Source: an uncultured Actinomycetes bacterium
GTDB taxonomy: Bacteria > Actinomycetota > Actinomycetes > S36-B12
NCBI GenBank assembly: GCA_903832025.1
Contig: CAIKZY010000088.1
Location: 1-33,774, forward strand
Direction: 5' to 3'
Length of the DNA stretch: 33,774 nucleotides
Shown here in pieces: positions 1-8,497 of this stretch. The position numbers and the translations under genes are program-made. Below the pieces are notes generated by a model. That model made no database searches. It was not told the origin of the DNA and was given only the letters and a program-made list of their open reading frames with translations. Each line of letters begins with the position of its first letter. The first letter of the stretch is position 1.

Positions 1-329
1 GCGAGTTCACCGGGCGCATGGCCGGACTGCTCTCGGGCGGGCAGCAGCAGCAACTGGCGATCGGTCGCGCGCTCATGGCCGACCCGGACATCCTGCTGCT
101 GGATGAGCCAAGCCTGGGCCTGTCGCCGACTGCGATCGACGCGGTGTTCTCCGCCCTGGATGCGATCCGCGATGCGGGCAAGGCCGTGCTGGTGGTGGAG
201 CAGCGCGCGGAGTTCACCGTGGCGTTCTGCCAGCGCACGCACGTGCTCCACGACGGCGAACTCACCTTGGAACTGCGCCCGGAGGATGCGGAGAAGGTCG
301 ACATGCTGACGGAGGCATACTTCGGATGA
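1..329 (+). CDS. livF: Branched-chain-type ABC transporter ATP-binding protein, LivF-like (5' partial)
   Basis: The gene is cut by the window edge; the visible frame begins with the codon at base 3 and leaves 108 residues. It shows the ABC signature LSGGQQQQLAIGRAL, the Walker B segment ILLLDEPSLGLSP, and the H-loop position replaced by VVEQRAE. The ending (EDAEKVDMLTEAYFG) is typical of LivF-type subunits. It would hydrolyse ATP in the cytoplasm to drive uptake through the LivH/LivM permeases encoded next. Its TGA overlaps the livH start (ATGA), so the three genes are translationally coupled. Transporters of this family often import aromatic acids or amides as well as branched-chain amino acids, so the neighbouring catabolic genes suggest an aromatic substrate; that is inference. 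Confidence 0.93.
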   Translation, partial: EFTGRMAGLLSGGQQQQLAIGRALMADPDILLLDEPSLGLSPTAIDAVFSALDAIRDAGKAVLVVEQRAEFTVAFCQRTHVLHDGELTLELRPEDAEKVDMLTEAYFG

Positions 330-1210
330 ATCAACTCATTCAGTCACTCCTGGATGCCATCAGCCAGGGCGCGATCCTGGGCCTGGCCGCCCTGGCCATC
401 GGACTGGTCTTCGGCGTCATCCGCCTGGCCAACTTCGCGATGGCCGAGATCATCACCGGCGCCGGCTACGCACTGGTCCTGACCTGGCAGTGGGGCTGGT
501 ACGTGGCCATCCCAACGGCGATCGTCGCGGCGGTCCTGCTGAGCCTGCTGATGGAAATCCTGGTCTTCTCCCATCTGCGCAAGGGCGGCCCGGCGACGTT
601 GCTGATCGCCAGCTTCGGGCTGAGCTTCCTGATTCAGCAGGTCTACTCGGTGGTCTTCGGCAACGACGTGCGCACCGCACCGGTGGCGTCCAACCTTGCC
701 CAGACATGGGATATCGGATCGTTGCGGGTGCAGTCACTGTCGATCGTGTCCATCGTGCTGACCGCGATCATGCTGGCAATCCTGCTGTGGTTCTTGCGCA
801 AGACCTCCCTCGGGCTGCAGCTGCAGGCAGCAGCCATGGACTTCACCACCGCTCGGCTGATCGGGATCCCCGCCAAGCGGGTCATCGCCGTCAGCTTTGC
901 GGTGTCCGGCATCCTGGCGGCGGCGGTGGCATTCGTCCTGACCGTTCAGTCCGGTGCGGTCGGCCCGACCTTCGGGGTGAACATCACCGTCCTGGCACTG
1001 GTTGGCGCGGTGATCGGCGGCATCGACAAACTGGTGGGTTCCCTGGTCGGTGGCTTCCTCGTTGGCTTCGCCACATCCATGCTGTCCACCTGGCTTCCCC
1101 AGGACGTGTCGAACTTCCGCGACGCCTTCGTGTTCGTCCTGGTCATCATCGTGCTGGCCTTCAAGCCCGCCGGACTGTTCATCCAAGGCAGAGGCGTGGT
1201 GCGCACATGA
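326..1210 (+). CDS. livH: Branched-chain-type ABC transporter permease, LivH-like
   Basis: This 294-residue, very hydrophobic protein has about eight predicted membrane-spanning stretches. It starts with the LivH-type N-terminus (LLDAISQGAILGLAALAIGL, then VFGVIRLANFAMAE) and carries the family's conserved segment ALVGAVIGGIDKLVGSLVGG near residues 225-245. It forms the inner-membrane channel together with LivM. The ATG overlaps the livF stop by 4 bp, and its TGA lies within the start region of livM. Length and motif order fit LivH rather than LivM. Substrate cannot be read from the sequence, and no periplasmic binding protein gene is in the window. Confidence 0.93.
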   Translation: MNQLIQSLLDAISQGAILGLAALAIGLVFGVIRLANFAMAEIITGAGYALVLTWQWGWYVAIPTAIVAAVLLSLLMEILVFSHLRKGGPATLLIASFGLSFLIQQVYSVVFGNDVRTAPVASNLAQTWDIGSLRVQSLSIVSIVLTAIMLAILLWFLRKTSLGLQLQAAAMDFTTARLIGIPAKRVIAVSFAVSGILAAAVAFVLTVQSGAVGPTFGVNITVLALVGAVIGGIDKLVGSLVGGFLVGFATSMLSTWLPQDVSNFRDAFVFVLVIIVLAFKPAGLFIQGRGVVRT

Positions 1211-1233
1211 TGATGAACACCGGAAAGGACACG

Positions 1234-2295
1234 ATGGACACCCGCAACACCCTGCGGTGGCGCCTTGCCCCCGCCTGGTCGCTGCTCAGCCTGCTGCTCA
1301 TCGTCGTGGCGGTCACCGAGCTGAACAACATGTTCGGCTCCAGCATGCAGTCGCAGATGCAGTTCGCCCTGGTCAACTTGATCATCGTGGTCGCCCTGCA
1401 GATCTTTGTCGGCAACTCCGGGGTCCTGAGCTTTGGTCACATCGCCTTCGTCTCGGTCGGTGCCTGGACGGTGGGCCTGCTGACCTTGGATCCGGCGCTG
1501 AAGCAGTCACTGCTGTCAGGCCTGTATCCGTTCTTGTCCACCGCCTCAGCACCGTGGCTGGTGGCGGTGTTCATCGGCGGTGTGGTCGGCTTGGTCCTGG
1601 CGCTGGTCGTGGCCCCGATCCTGATGCGACTGAACGGGCTGCAGGCCGGTATTGCCACCTTCGCCCTGCTCGGGGTGGTCAACCAGGTGCTCACCTATTG
1701 GTCAGGCATCGGTCCGCAGTCCGGACAGTCCATGGCCGGACTGCCCACGGATCTGAACCTGCAGGAAACCATGCTCTTCGCACTCGCAACGATCGTGTTC
1801 GCCTGGCTGATCCAGCGCAGTCGACCGGCACGGCTGCTGCGCGCTGCCCGCGAGGACGGGGTGGCGGCACCGGCATCGGGCATCAACGTGGTCACCCAGC
1901 GAGTGATCATCTTTGCCATCTCCGGCTTCGTCGCCGGAATCGCCGGTGGACTGTTCGCACTGACCAACGGCGTGGTCAGCGCGAACCTGTTCTTCGTCGA
2001 CTTCACCTTCTTGACACTGGCGATGCTGGTCCTGGGCGGTGCCTTCTCCCTGTTCGGCGCCGTGGTCGGTGCTCTTGTGTTCTCCTTGATCAACGTGCTG
2101 CTGACCAACCTGGAGAACGGGCTGACCGTGGGAAGCACGACCCTGACCATTCCCAACGGCTCCCGAACGATCGTGCTGGGCCTGGTATTGGTACTGATGC
2201 TGATGTACAAGCCGCGCGGCCTGACCGGCGGTCGAGAGCTTGCCTGGCCACTGCGCAAGCAGCCGCCGCCGGGAACCATCGTGACCAACGACTAA
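1234..2295 (+). CDS. livM: Branched-chain-type ABC transporter permease, LivM-like
   Basis: This is the second permease of the importer, 353 residues from the chosen ATG. That start is preceded by GGAAAGG at good spacing. In-frame ATG codons at 1207-1213 overlap the livH stop and would add nine residues, but they have a poorer ribosome site. Several membrane segments are visible, with the LivM hallmark GNSGVLSFGHIAFVSVGAW near residues 55-75 and the cytoplasmic loop RAAREDGVAAPASGINV typical of the family. The C-terminus MLMYKPRGLTGGRE is also characteristic. It pairs with LivH in the membrane. It is the last gene of the transporter operon and is followed by a strong hairpin. Confidence 0.92.
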   Translation: MDTRNTLRWRLAPAWSLLSLLLIVVAVTELNNMFGSSMQSQMQFALVNLIIVVALQIFVGNSGVLSFGHIAFVSVGAWTVGLLTLDPALKQSLLSGLYPFLSTASAPWLVAVFIGGVVGLVLALVVAPILMRLNGLQAGIATFALLGVVNQVLTYWSGIGPQSGQSMAGLPTDLNLQETMLFALATIVFAWLIQRSRPARLLRAAREDGVAAPASGINVVTQRVIIFAISGFVAGIAGGLFALTNGVVSANLFFVDFTFLTLAMLVLGGAFSLFGAVVGALVFSLINVLLTNLENGLTVGSTTLTIPNGSRTIVLGLVLVLMLMYKPRGLTGGRELAWPLRKQPPPGTIVTND

Positions 2296-2335
2296 GGCGA
2301 TGCCCGGCGCGCGGTCTGCGCTCCTGATCAGTCCG

Positions 2336-2372
2336 CGCTCCTGCGTGACCCATGGTCACGCAGGAGCGTTTA
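2336..2372. terminator. Bidirectional intrinsic terminator
   Basis: A perfect 15-bp inverted repeat (CGCTCCTGCGTGACC, loop CAT, complement) is followed by TTTAT. It sits between the convergent livM and the iorB-like gene. The run of T is short, but the stem is strong and could stop transcription from both sides. Confidence 0.85.
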
Positions 2373-2417
2373 TGCGGTGAAGATCAATCTGCGGCAATCT
2401 GCTGGCAGGAACTGCCG

Positions 2418-3983
2418 TCAGGCAGGCAGTGACGTCAGGGCAGCGCGCAGCGCCGTGCCGGACTCGTCGGCCAGCGCAGCAGTGCGCAGCCTTTGGAGCT
2501 CACCGGCCGGGTTGGTACCGCTGGCGACCTGATCGATGACCGCAAGGATTGCCTGGTAGTTGGCCACGCCATTGGCGTGCGTGCTGCCGTATCCGCGAAC
2601 CAGTGATTGCAGCAGGACAACCTGCTCGGCAAAGGCTCCGCCGGTCGCACATCCGCGCACCACGGTGTCCAGCCAGCTGTCGATGCGTTGCTGCTCGATG
2701 GAAAAGCGCAACGATCGGCGACGCAGCGGGCGCAGCCGGGCGGTGATGTACAGCATGGAGTACCCGGTGACCGAGCTGGTATTGAGCTTCAGCCCCTTGT
2801 GCGTGACCTTGTGGATCAGGGCGTTCATGGCCCGTGACTGCAGCACCCAGCGGCCGAGCCCGGTGGGCAAGGTGTCGGCAATCTCCTCGACCTGCGGGTG
2901 CAGGTAATCGCGCACTTCGAGCATCTGCCCGTCGCCGATGCGCACTTCGCCCTCGATGCGATCGAACCGGCGCTCGCGCGTCTTGTGGAATGCCACGCGA
3001 ATGGTGTCCTCGTACGTCATGGCCACCGCGACATGCTGGGCCGCTGCAGTCGTCAGGGCAAAGTCATCACGACCATCGTCGACGGTGGCAACGCGGGCGA
3101 CCCGATCCAGGTACTGGTCGGCGTAGGCCACGTCCTGGTATTGCGCGCACCGCTTGATGCCGTTGACCAGCATCCAGGCGGCAGCGGTGGGGAACTGGTG
3201 CGCAATGCGTTCGGCCTGGGTCTGCAGCTTGCTGCCGACCAGCCCCTGCGGATTGCTGGCTGCCATCGCCTTGTCGGCTGCCAGCTGCGCTTCGGCTGGG
3301 TCAACGGGGCGCATGCCAATCTGGATGTCCACGGTTGGTCGCTCTGATGCTGCGGCAACGCGAAATCCCTCACCGAATGCGCGCAAGCTCGCCTCGACCC
3401 CTTTGCCGCCCTGGGCAATGGCCGCCTCGAATTGCTCGCGGGAGAACGGCAGCACCGCCGCAGCGGCAATCGCGCCGAACAGCACCGCGGAGATGACACT
3501 GCGGGTGTCATCGGCGATCTTGGCGAAGTCACCTCGGACAAAGCGCAGCGAGGCTGCCTTTGCTGCGTCGATGATCTGCGCACTGTCGATGCGACCGTCG
3601 GCCATCGCGGTGCGCTCGGGCATGGCATAGGACCGCGAGGTCGATGAGATCAGGACGGTTCGCTGCGGGGTGACCAGTCCACGCTGGATGGCGCGCCCGG
3701 CCTCCATCAGCTCAGAGGCCACGACCACATCCACCTCGCCGGGAGTGGGCATGGTGCTCAAGACCGGGTAGCGATGCGGATGCTCAAGGTCCCTGGGGAA
3801 CATCTCGACGTAATAGATGGTCGCGCCGGTGCGCTGTGCCACCCCTGGGACTGACGTCGACTGCGCGAACCAGGCATTGGCTTCGCCCAGGGCCACCAGC
3901 CAGTCACTGAGGACGCCGCCGCCCTCGCCGCCCATGGCCAAGATGGCGATGGTGATTGGTCGGGTTCTCGTTGCAAGACTCAT
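2418..3983 (-). CDS. iorB: Indolepyruvate:ferredoxin oxidoreductase-type beta subunit (IorB-like, with long C-terminal domain)
   Basis: The protein has 521 residues. The N-terminal ~200 residues are a pyruvate/ketoisovalerate oxidoreductase gamma-type domain, with AILAMGGEGGGVLSDWL and QRTGATIYYVEMFP near residues 14-65. The C-terminal ~300 residues match the extra domain found on long bacterial IorB proteins. With the alpha subunit it would oxidatively decarboxylate an aryl-2-oxoacid such as indole-3-pyruvate and pass electrons to ferredoxin or another acceptor. The start ATG overlaps the stop of the alpha gene by 4 bp, so the subunits are coupled. It is last in a four-gene minus-strand operon that begins with a gentisate dioxygenase-like gene. 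Exact substrate is inferred from the family only. Confidence 0.85.
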   Translation of the reverse strand: MSLATRTRPITIAILAMGGEGGGVLSDWLVALGEANAWFAQSTSVPGVAQRTGATIYYVEMFPRDLEHPHRYPVLSTMPTPGEVDVVVASELMEAGRAIQRGLVTPQRTVLISSTSRSYAMPERTAMADGRIDSAQIIDAAKAASLRFVRGDFAKIADDTRSVISAVLFGAIAAAAVLPFSREQFEAAIAQGGKGVEASLRAFGEGFRVAAASERPTVDIQIGMRPVDPAEAQLAADKAMAASNPQGLVGSKLQTQAERIAHQFPTAAAWMLVNGIKRCAQYQDVAYADQYLDRVARVATVDDGRDDFALTTAAAQHVAVAMTYEDTIRVAFHKTRERRFDRIEGEVRIGDGQMLEVRDYLHPQVEEIADTLPTGLGRWVLQSRAMNALIHKVTHKGLKLNTSSVTGYSMLYITARLRPLRRRSLRFSIEQQRIDSWLDTVVRGCATGGAFAEQVVLLQSLVRGYGSTHANGVANYQAILAVIDQVASGTNPAGELQRLRTAALADESGTALRAALTSLPA

Positions 3984-6148
3984 GCCGGTTCAATCCCCAC
4001 CAGTCGACGTTCGATACCGCGCTGCAACCGTGCGATGTACCAATTGCGGACGCTCAGCTTTGCCCGGTCCCACCAGGTCGGATTGGTGATGAGCTTGGCC
4101 TGATAGAACGACGGGCACAGGGCTGCAGCATGGGCGTTCTCCCCGCACAGGCCGCAGCCCACGCAGCTGCTGATGACCTGGGCGATGGGGTCATCGCGCA
4201 TCGGATCGGGGTTCTCGGCGATCGTCAATGACGGACAGCCGGAGATTCGGATGCAGGAGTGGTCACCGGTGCAGGTTTCCGGGTCTACGCCGAAACGATC
4301 CTGGGTGGCCCGATGGCCGGCCTTGATGGCCTGCTGCATCGCCGGCTTCTCGCGGCGCTGCTTATTGAGCATGCACTCGCTTTGGGCGATGATGACCTTG
4401 GGGCCCTTGACGTCAGTGGTCAGCGCATCGATGAAGACCTCCTTCATCTGTGCCACGTCGTAGGTGTTGGTCACGGTCTTGGCCCAGGTCACCCCGACTC
4501 CGCGGACGGCGGCCTCGATCGGGTGCTTGGTCGAGCGGGTCGGATTCTCGGCCTGGGAGCTGAGGACATCCTGCCCACCGGTGGCCGCGGAGTAATCGTT
4601 ATCGACGACCAGCAGCACCTGGTCGTTCTCGTTGAATACGGCATTGCCCACACCGGAGGTCAGGCCGTTGTGCCAGAACCCGCCATCGCCCATGACCGCG
4701 ATCGCTCGCTTGCCGGCGGACTTGGAGTTGAATGCCGCCGCCGATGCAGAGCCCAGTCCGTAGCCCATGGTCGTCGCGCCGATATTGAATGGGGCATTGA
4801 TGCTGAACAGGTGACAGCCGATGTCCGCGGCGACATAGTGCTCGCCGACCTCGCGCTGGGCCAGGGTCAGCGCCGCGAAAATCGGCCGCTCGGGGCAGCC
4901 GGTGCAAAAGCCGGGTGGGCGCCCTTGCACCAGGGCCGGATCAATGCGCGGAGCCAGCGGTGAACGAGGATCATCGTTGGGCAACGCCAGCGCCGGAAGG
5001 CTGTCCTCGTCCAGCCGCTCAGGAGCGTAGGCGCGCAAGAACGCCAGGATGCCCTTGGTGACTGCTGCGGGGGTGTACTCACCGGCCACCGGCAGCATGT
5101 CCTTGCCATGCAACACCGCAGTGGCCCCGGCCCGACGCAGCACTGCTTGGATGTTCTGCTCGATGTAATCCGGTTGCCCCTCCTCGACCAGGAGCACTGC
5201 GCGCTTGCCCTGGCAAAAGCGCACGACCTCCTCATCGATCACGGGGTAGGTCACGTTCATGATGTAGAGCGGAACGCGAGAGTTGCCGTAGATATCGGAC
5301 TGATTGAGCAGCTCAAGGGCTCGGTTGACGTTGTTGAACAGGCCGCCTTGCAAGATGATGCCGATGTCCTGGCCATCGTCGGCAACGAATTCGTTGAGCG
5401 CGTGCTCGGTGATGTACTTCACCGCCGCAGGCCAGCGCTGGGTCACTTTCTCCTGCTCGTGCGCGAAGTTCATCGGGGGAAGCACGATGCGTGACAGGTC
5501 GCGTTGCGGATGCTCCAACGCCTGCTGGATGGTCATCGCGGGGCCGATGTTGTCCTTGGCAATGAAGGATCCATGCAGGTGGCATGAGCGCAGGCGCAAT
5601 TCCAAGATCACCGGGGTATTGGACGCCTCGGACAGCTCGAAGCCCTTTTGCACCATGTCCACGATTGCCGTCAGGTTCGGCCGCGGGTCCAGCAGCCACA
5701 TCTGGGACTTCATGGCGAAGGCATGGGTGCGCTCCTGCATGATCGAGGAGCCCTCGCCGTAGTCCTCGCCGATGATGACCATCGCGCCACCGTTGACTCC
5801 GCCGGAGGACAAGTTCGCCAGCGCATCGGAGGCCACGTTGAAGCCGACCGTGGATTTAAACGTGATGGCGCCGCGCATGGGGTAATGGACCGACGCGCCC
5901 AGCATCGCGCCGGCTGTTGCCTCGCTGGCGGAGTTCTCGAAGTAGATACCGAGTTCTTCCAAGATCTCCTGGGCATCGCCCAGCACGTCCATCAAGTGGG
6001 AGATGGGCGCACCCTGGTAGCCGCCGACGTAGGAAACGCCGGACTGCAGCAGTGCCTTGGTCACCGCCAGGATGCCCTCGCCGTGGAATTCCTGGCCGGC
6101 ACCGATGCGCAGCTTTTGCACTTCGGTGGCGAATGAGCGTTCAGCCAT
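3980..6148 (-). CDS. iorA: Indolepyruvate:ferredoxin oxidoreductase-type alpha subunit (IorA-like)
   Basis: This 722-residue protein has an N-terminal pyrimidine-binding/core domain (YVGGYQGAPISHLMDVL near residue 40; EDYGEGSSIMQERTHAFAM). A thiamine diphosphate domain lies around residues 430-520 (CTGCPERPIFAAL, MGDGGFWHNGLTSGVGNAVF, VVDNDYSAATGGQD). Near residues 620-670 are cysteine clusters, CTGDHSCIRISGCPS and CVGCGLCGENAHAAALCPS, that can hold [4Fe-4S] centres. Known family members convert arylpyruvates to arylacetyl-CoA; whether CoA is used here cannot be told. An AAGGAG site lies 10 nt before the ATG. It follows the dehydrogenase gene by 18 nt and overlaps the beta subunit. Its placement with aromatic ring-cleavage genes suggests it handles an arylpyruvate side branch (inference). 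Confidence 0.88.
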   Translation of the reverse strand: MAERSFATEVQKLRIGAGQEFHGEGILAVTKALLQSGVSYVGGYQGAPISHLMDVLGDAQEILEELGIYFENSASEATAGAMLGASVHYPMRGAITFKSTVGFNVASDALANLSSGGVNGGAMVIIGEDYGEGSSIMQERTHAFAMKSQMWLLDPRPNLTAIVDMVQKGFELSEASNTPVILELRLRSCHLHGSFIAKDNIGPAMTIQQALEHPQRDLSRIVLPPMNFAHEQEKVTQRWPAAVKYITEHALNEFVADDGQDIGIILQGGLFNNVNRALELLNQSDIYGNSRVPLYIMNVTYPVIDEEVVRFCQGKRAVLLVEEGQPDYIEQNIQAVLRRAGATAVLHGKDMLPVAGEYTPAAVTKGILAFLRAYAPERLDEDSLPALALPNDDPRSPLAPRIDPALVQGRPPGFCTGCPERPIFAALTLAQREVGEHYVAADIGCHLFSINAPFNIGATTMGYGLGSASAAAFNSKSAGKRAIAVMGDGGFWHNGLTSGVGNAVFNENDQVLLVVDNDYSAATGGQDVLSSQAENPTRSTKHPIEAAVRGVGVTWAKTVTNTYDVAQMKEVFIDALTTDVKGPKVIIAQSECMLNKQRREKPAMQQAIKAGHRATQDRFGVDPETCTGDHSCIRISGCPSLTIAENPDPMRDDPIAQVISSCVGCGLCGENAHAAALCPSFYQAKLITNPTWWDRAKLSVRNWYIARLQRGIERRLVGIEPA

Positions 6149-6166
6149 GGTGTGGTGTCTCCTTCG

Positions 6167-7234
6167 TTACGTGGTGCGTTCAATGACGGTGCACACTGCG
6201 CTGGTCACCAACGCGGTGTCTGCTGTTCCGCCCAGGTCAGCGGTGCGTGTTGCCGGATCGGCCAGGGTGGTGGCGATGGCGTCCATGATCACCTGCGCTA
6301 CCCGGCCCAGTCCCAGATGCTCGAGCATCATCGCGGCCGACCAGATCGCGGCAATCGGATTTGCGATGCCCAAGCCGGCGATGTCTGGTGCACTGCCGTG
6401 CACCGGCTCGAACATCGACGGAAAGCGATGCTCGGGATCAAGGTTGGCGCTTGGCGCGATGCCCAGGCTGCCCACCGTTGCCGCAGCCAGATCGGACAGG
6501 ATGTCTCCGAACAGGTTCGATCCGACGATGACGTCAAAGTCATGCGGGCGTTGGACCAGTTCTGCGGCCAGCGCATCGATCAGCACCTTGCGCACGGTGA
6601 CCGCGGGGTAGTCCTGGGCACAGTGCGCGACGACTTCGTCCCAGAACGGCATCGTGTGGATGATGCCGTTGGACTTCGTCGCCGAGGTCACCTGACCACG
6701 ACGGGTGGTTGCCAGGTCCAGGGCGTAGCGGGCCACCCGCTCGATGCCGGTTCGGGTGAACACGTTCTCCTGCACCGCGAATTCCCGGGGGGTGCCACGG
6801 CCAAAGCGCCCGCCGAGCTCGGAGTACTCCCCCTCGGTGTTCTCCCGGACGATGACCAGGTCGATCCGTGCGCCATCGGGCTGCACCACGCGCGCGGGGA
6901 CGCCGTCGAACTGCCGAACCGGTCGCAGGTTGACGTACTGGTCGAAGGCGCGGCGGATCGGGATGAGCAAGCCCCACAGCGACTCATGATCAGGCACGTC
7001 CGGGCGCCCGACGGCACCCAAGAACACCGCCTGATGGTCGGCCAGGACCCCGATGCCATCTGTGGGCATCATCGACCCGTGCGCGACCAGGTAGTCACAG
7101 CCCCAGTCCAACCAGGTCCAGCTCGCGGTCTTGCCAAACTTCGCCAGCGCCAGGTCGGTCACGGCGACCGCTGCCGGCAGCACCTCTGTGCCGATGCCGT
7201 CACCGGGAATGGCGGCTAGGGAAAGGTCAGGCAT
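6167..7234 (-). CDS. Isocitrate/isopropylmalate dehydrogenase-family protein, tartrate/D-malate dehydrogenase-like
   Basis: This 355-residue beta-decarboxylating dehydrogenase begins SLAAIPGDGIGTEVLPAAV. It carries the catalytic and substrate segments ENTEGEYSELGGRFGRG, ATKSNGIIHTMPFWDEV (Lys near residue 190) and VGSNLFGDILSDLAA (metal-binding Asp residues near 225-250). The C-terminal segment MFEPVHGSAPDIAGLGIANP binds NAD. The ending of the first segment and the DWGCDYLVAHGSMMPTDGI stretch fit the tartrate/D-malate dehydrogenase branch better than LeuB. It would oxidise and decarboxylate a 2-hydroxy diacid in the cytoplasm. It lies 9 nt after the dioxygenase gene and 18 nt before the alpha oxidoreductase gene, with a weak ribosome site. 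D-malate formed from maleate would be a sensible substrate in this context, but no hydratase was found. Confidence 0.85.
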   Translation of the reverse strand: MPDLSLAAIPGDGIGTEVLPAAVAVTDLALAKFGKTASWTWLDWGCDYLVAHGSMMPTDGIGVLADHQAVFLGAVGRPDVPDHESLWGLLIPIRRAFDQYVNLRPVRQFDGVPARVVQPDGARIDLVIVRENTEGEYSELGGRFGRGTPREFAVQENVFTRTGIERVARYALDLATTRRGQVTSATKSNGIIHTMPFWDEVVAHCAQDYPAVTVRKVLIDALAAELVQRPHDFDVIVGSNLFGDILSDLAAATVGSLGIAPSANLDPEHRFPSMFEPVHGSAPDIAGLGIANPIAAIWSAAMMLEHLGLGRVAQVIMDAIATTLADPATRTADLGGTADTALVTSAVCTVIERTT

Positions 7235-7243
7235 TGCGTCCGG

Positions 7244-8347
7244 TCACACGTCCTGGTGGCCGTTGTTGGACGCAAAGGACTCCTCGCGCCACAAGTCCAG
7301 CGAATGGATCATCGGGAAGTCATTGAAGTTGAACAAGAATGCGGGATTGTCCGCATCGTCGTTGTGATGCTCATGCCATGCCCAGCTCGGCACGACGAAG
7401 ATGTCGTGCTCCTTCCAGTCAAAGCGGCGCCCGTTGATGATCGAGTGTCCGCGACCCTCGGCCACGTGGTACACCACGCTGCCGGTATGGCGGTGCGCTT
7501 GGCCGGCGAAGCCGGCATGGAGCATCTGCATGTGCGCGCCCATGGTGGGCATGACCGAGCCACCGGTGACCGGATTGACGTATTCCATGATCACCCCGTC
7601 CCACACGGTTCCGTCGGAGACCTTGCCCAAGTTCTCCACGGCCTCTCGGGTCATCGCCCACGGGTAGCCCAGGCACGGGGAATAGCGCCTGCTCCAGGAC
7701 CGGCCGTCGGGCTTGAGCATGCCCGCACCGTGCGTCAGGAGCGAGGTGTTGATCACCTTTCCCGGCACCTGGTACAGGTCGGGGTGTACTTGGTAGAAGT
7801 TGGCATCGAGGGCATTGACCAGCGGGATGTCCAGGCCGTCTTGCCAGATCACGAAGTTGTCCTGCGCCTCATTGCCATGCTCGTGCCAGGTGCCATTGGG
7901 CGTGATGGCAAAGTCGTTGGGGCCAACGCGCAGACGATCGCCGTCCACGATCGTCCATGCGCCGGATCCCTCCACCACAAAGCGCAGCGCACTGGCCGCA
8001 TGCCGGTGGGCGGTCATCGACTCACCGGGATTCATGATCTGCAGTCCGGTGTAGAGCAGGCCCACCGCGGCAGAGATGTCCTTGCGGCCCTCATTGACCA
8101 GCATGATCACCCGGCGTCCGGCCTTTTCTCCCTGGACCAGGGAGGCTGATTCCACGACCAGGGGCCGAATGTCCTGGTAGGCCCAGTGCATGGGCACGGA
8201 CTTGGGCATGGGGAACCAGGGCTCGATCTCGTTGGCAACGGTCCATAGGGCGCCGGTTCCCAGCCCTTCCAGCCGCTGGTAAAACTCCTCGAGCTCCTCG
8301 GTGTCGTGGACGCGCGCGCGGCCGGCGACTTCTTCGATACGGGCCAT
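7244..8347 (-). CDS. Gentisate 1,2-dioxygenase-family bicupin ring-cleavage dioxygenase
   Basis: The chosen ATG at 8347 has AGGAG seven nt upstream; an in-frame start at 8389 would add 14 unconvincing residues. The protein is 367 residues, normal for the family. The N-terminal cupin carries the metal ligands in MTAHRHAASALRFVVEG (His114, His116) and TWHEHGNE (His155). A second cupin near residues 290-340 has AHRHTGSVVYHVAEG and SWAWHEHHND. Fe(II) members cleave gentisate to maleylpyruvate; relatives cleave salicylate, 5-substituted salicylates or 1-hydroxy-2-naphthoate. It leads the minus-strand operon and is divergent from the nitrilase-headed operon. Given the isatin- and anthranilate-type genes nearby, 5-hydroxyanthranilate is a possible substrate (inference). 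Confidence 0.9.
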   Translation of the reverse strand: MARIEEVAGRARVHDTEELEEFYQRLEGLGTGALWTVANEIEPWFPMPKSVPMHWAYQDIRPLVVESASLVQGEKAGRRVIMLVNEGRKDISAAVGLLYTGLQIMNPGESMTAHRHAASALRFVVEGSGAWTIVDGDRLRVGPNDFAITPNGTWHEHGNEAQDNFVIWQDGLDIPLVNALDANFYQVHPDLYQVPGKVINTSLLTHGAGMLKPDGRSWSRRYSPCLGYPWAMTREAVENLGKVSDGTVWDGVIMEYVNPVTGGSVMPTMGAHMQMLHAGFAGQAHRHTGSVVYHVAEGRGHSIINGRRFDWKEHDIFVVPSWAWHEHHNDDADNPAFLFNFNDFPMIHSLDLWREESFASNNGHQDV

Positions 8348-8497
8348 GACCACACTCCTGTCTGATTGCTGCAATCGCGTGAAACCCACGGAAACCTGCC
8401 GTGATCTTTGATCAAATGATACCGTACTGCCCGCAACCTGACCAGAGTTCGCCCCAAGTGGGCTGGATTGATGCAGTAGTTAAAGAGGTGTGAATCG
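8348..8497. promoter_or_regulatory. Divergent promoter region with TTTGATCAAA palindrome
   Basis: This 150-nt gap separates the dioxygenase operon from the nitrilase operon and must hold both promoters. A perfect 10-bp palindrome TTTGATCAAA lies at 8407-8416. TGATC steps recur about every 7 nt around it (TGATCTTTGATCAAATGAT), so two overlapping dyads are present. GATACC a few bases later could be a -10 element for the plus strand. No matching regulator can be assigned. Confidence 0.55.

Noticed and set aside
490-2295. A 601-codon open frame running into livM
   Set aside because: Its first ~240 codons are a shadow of livH in another frame, with Arg/Pro-rich low-complexity translation. The real LivM starts at 1207 or 1234.
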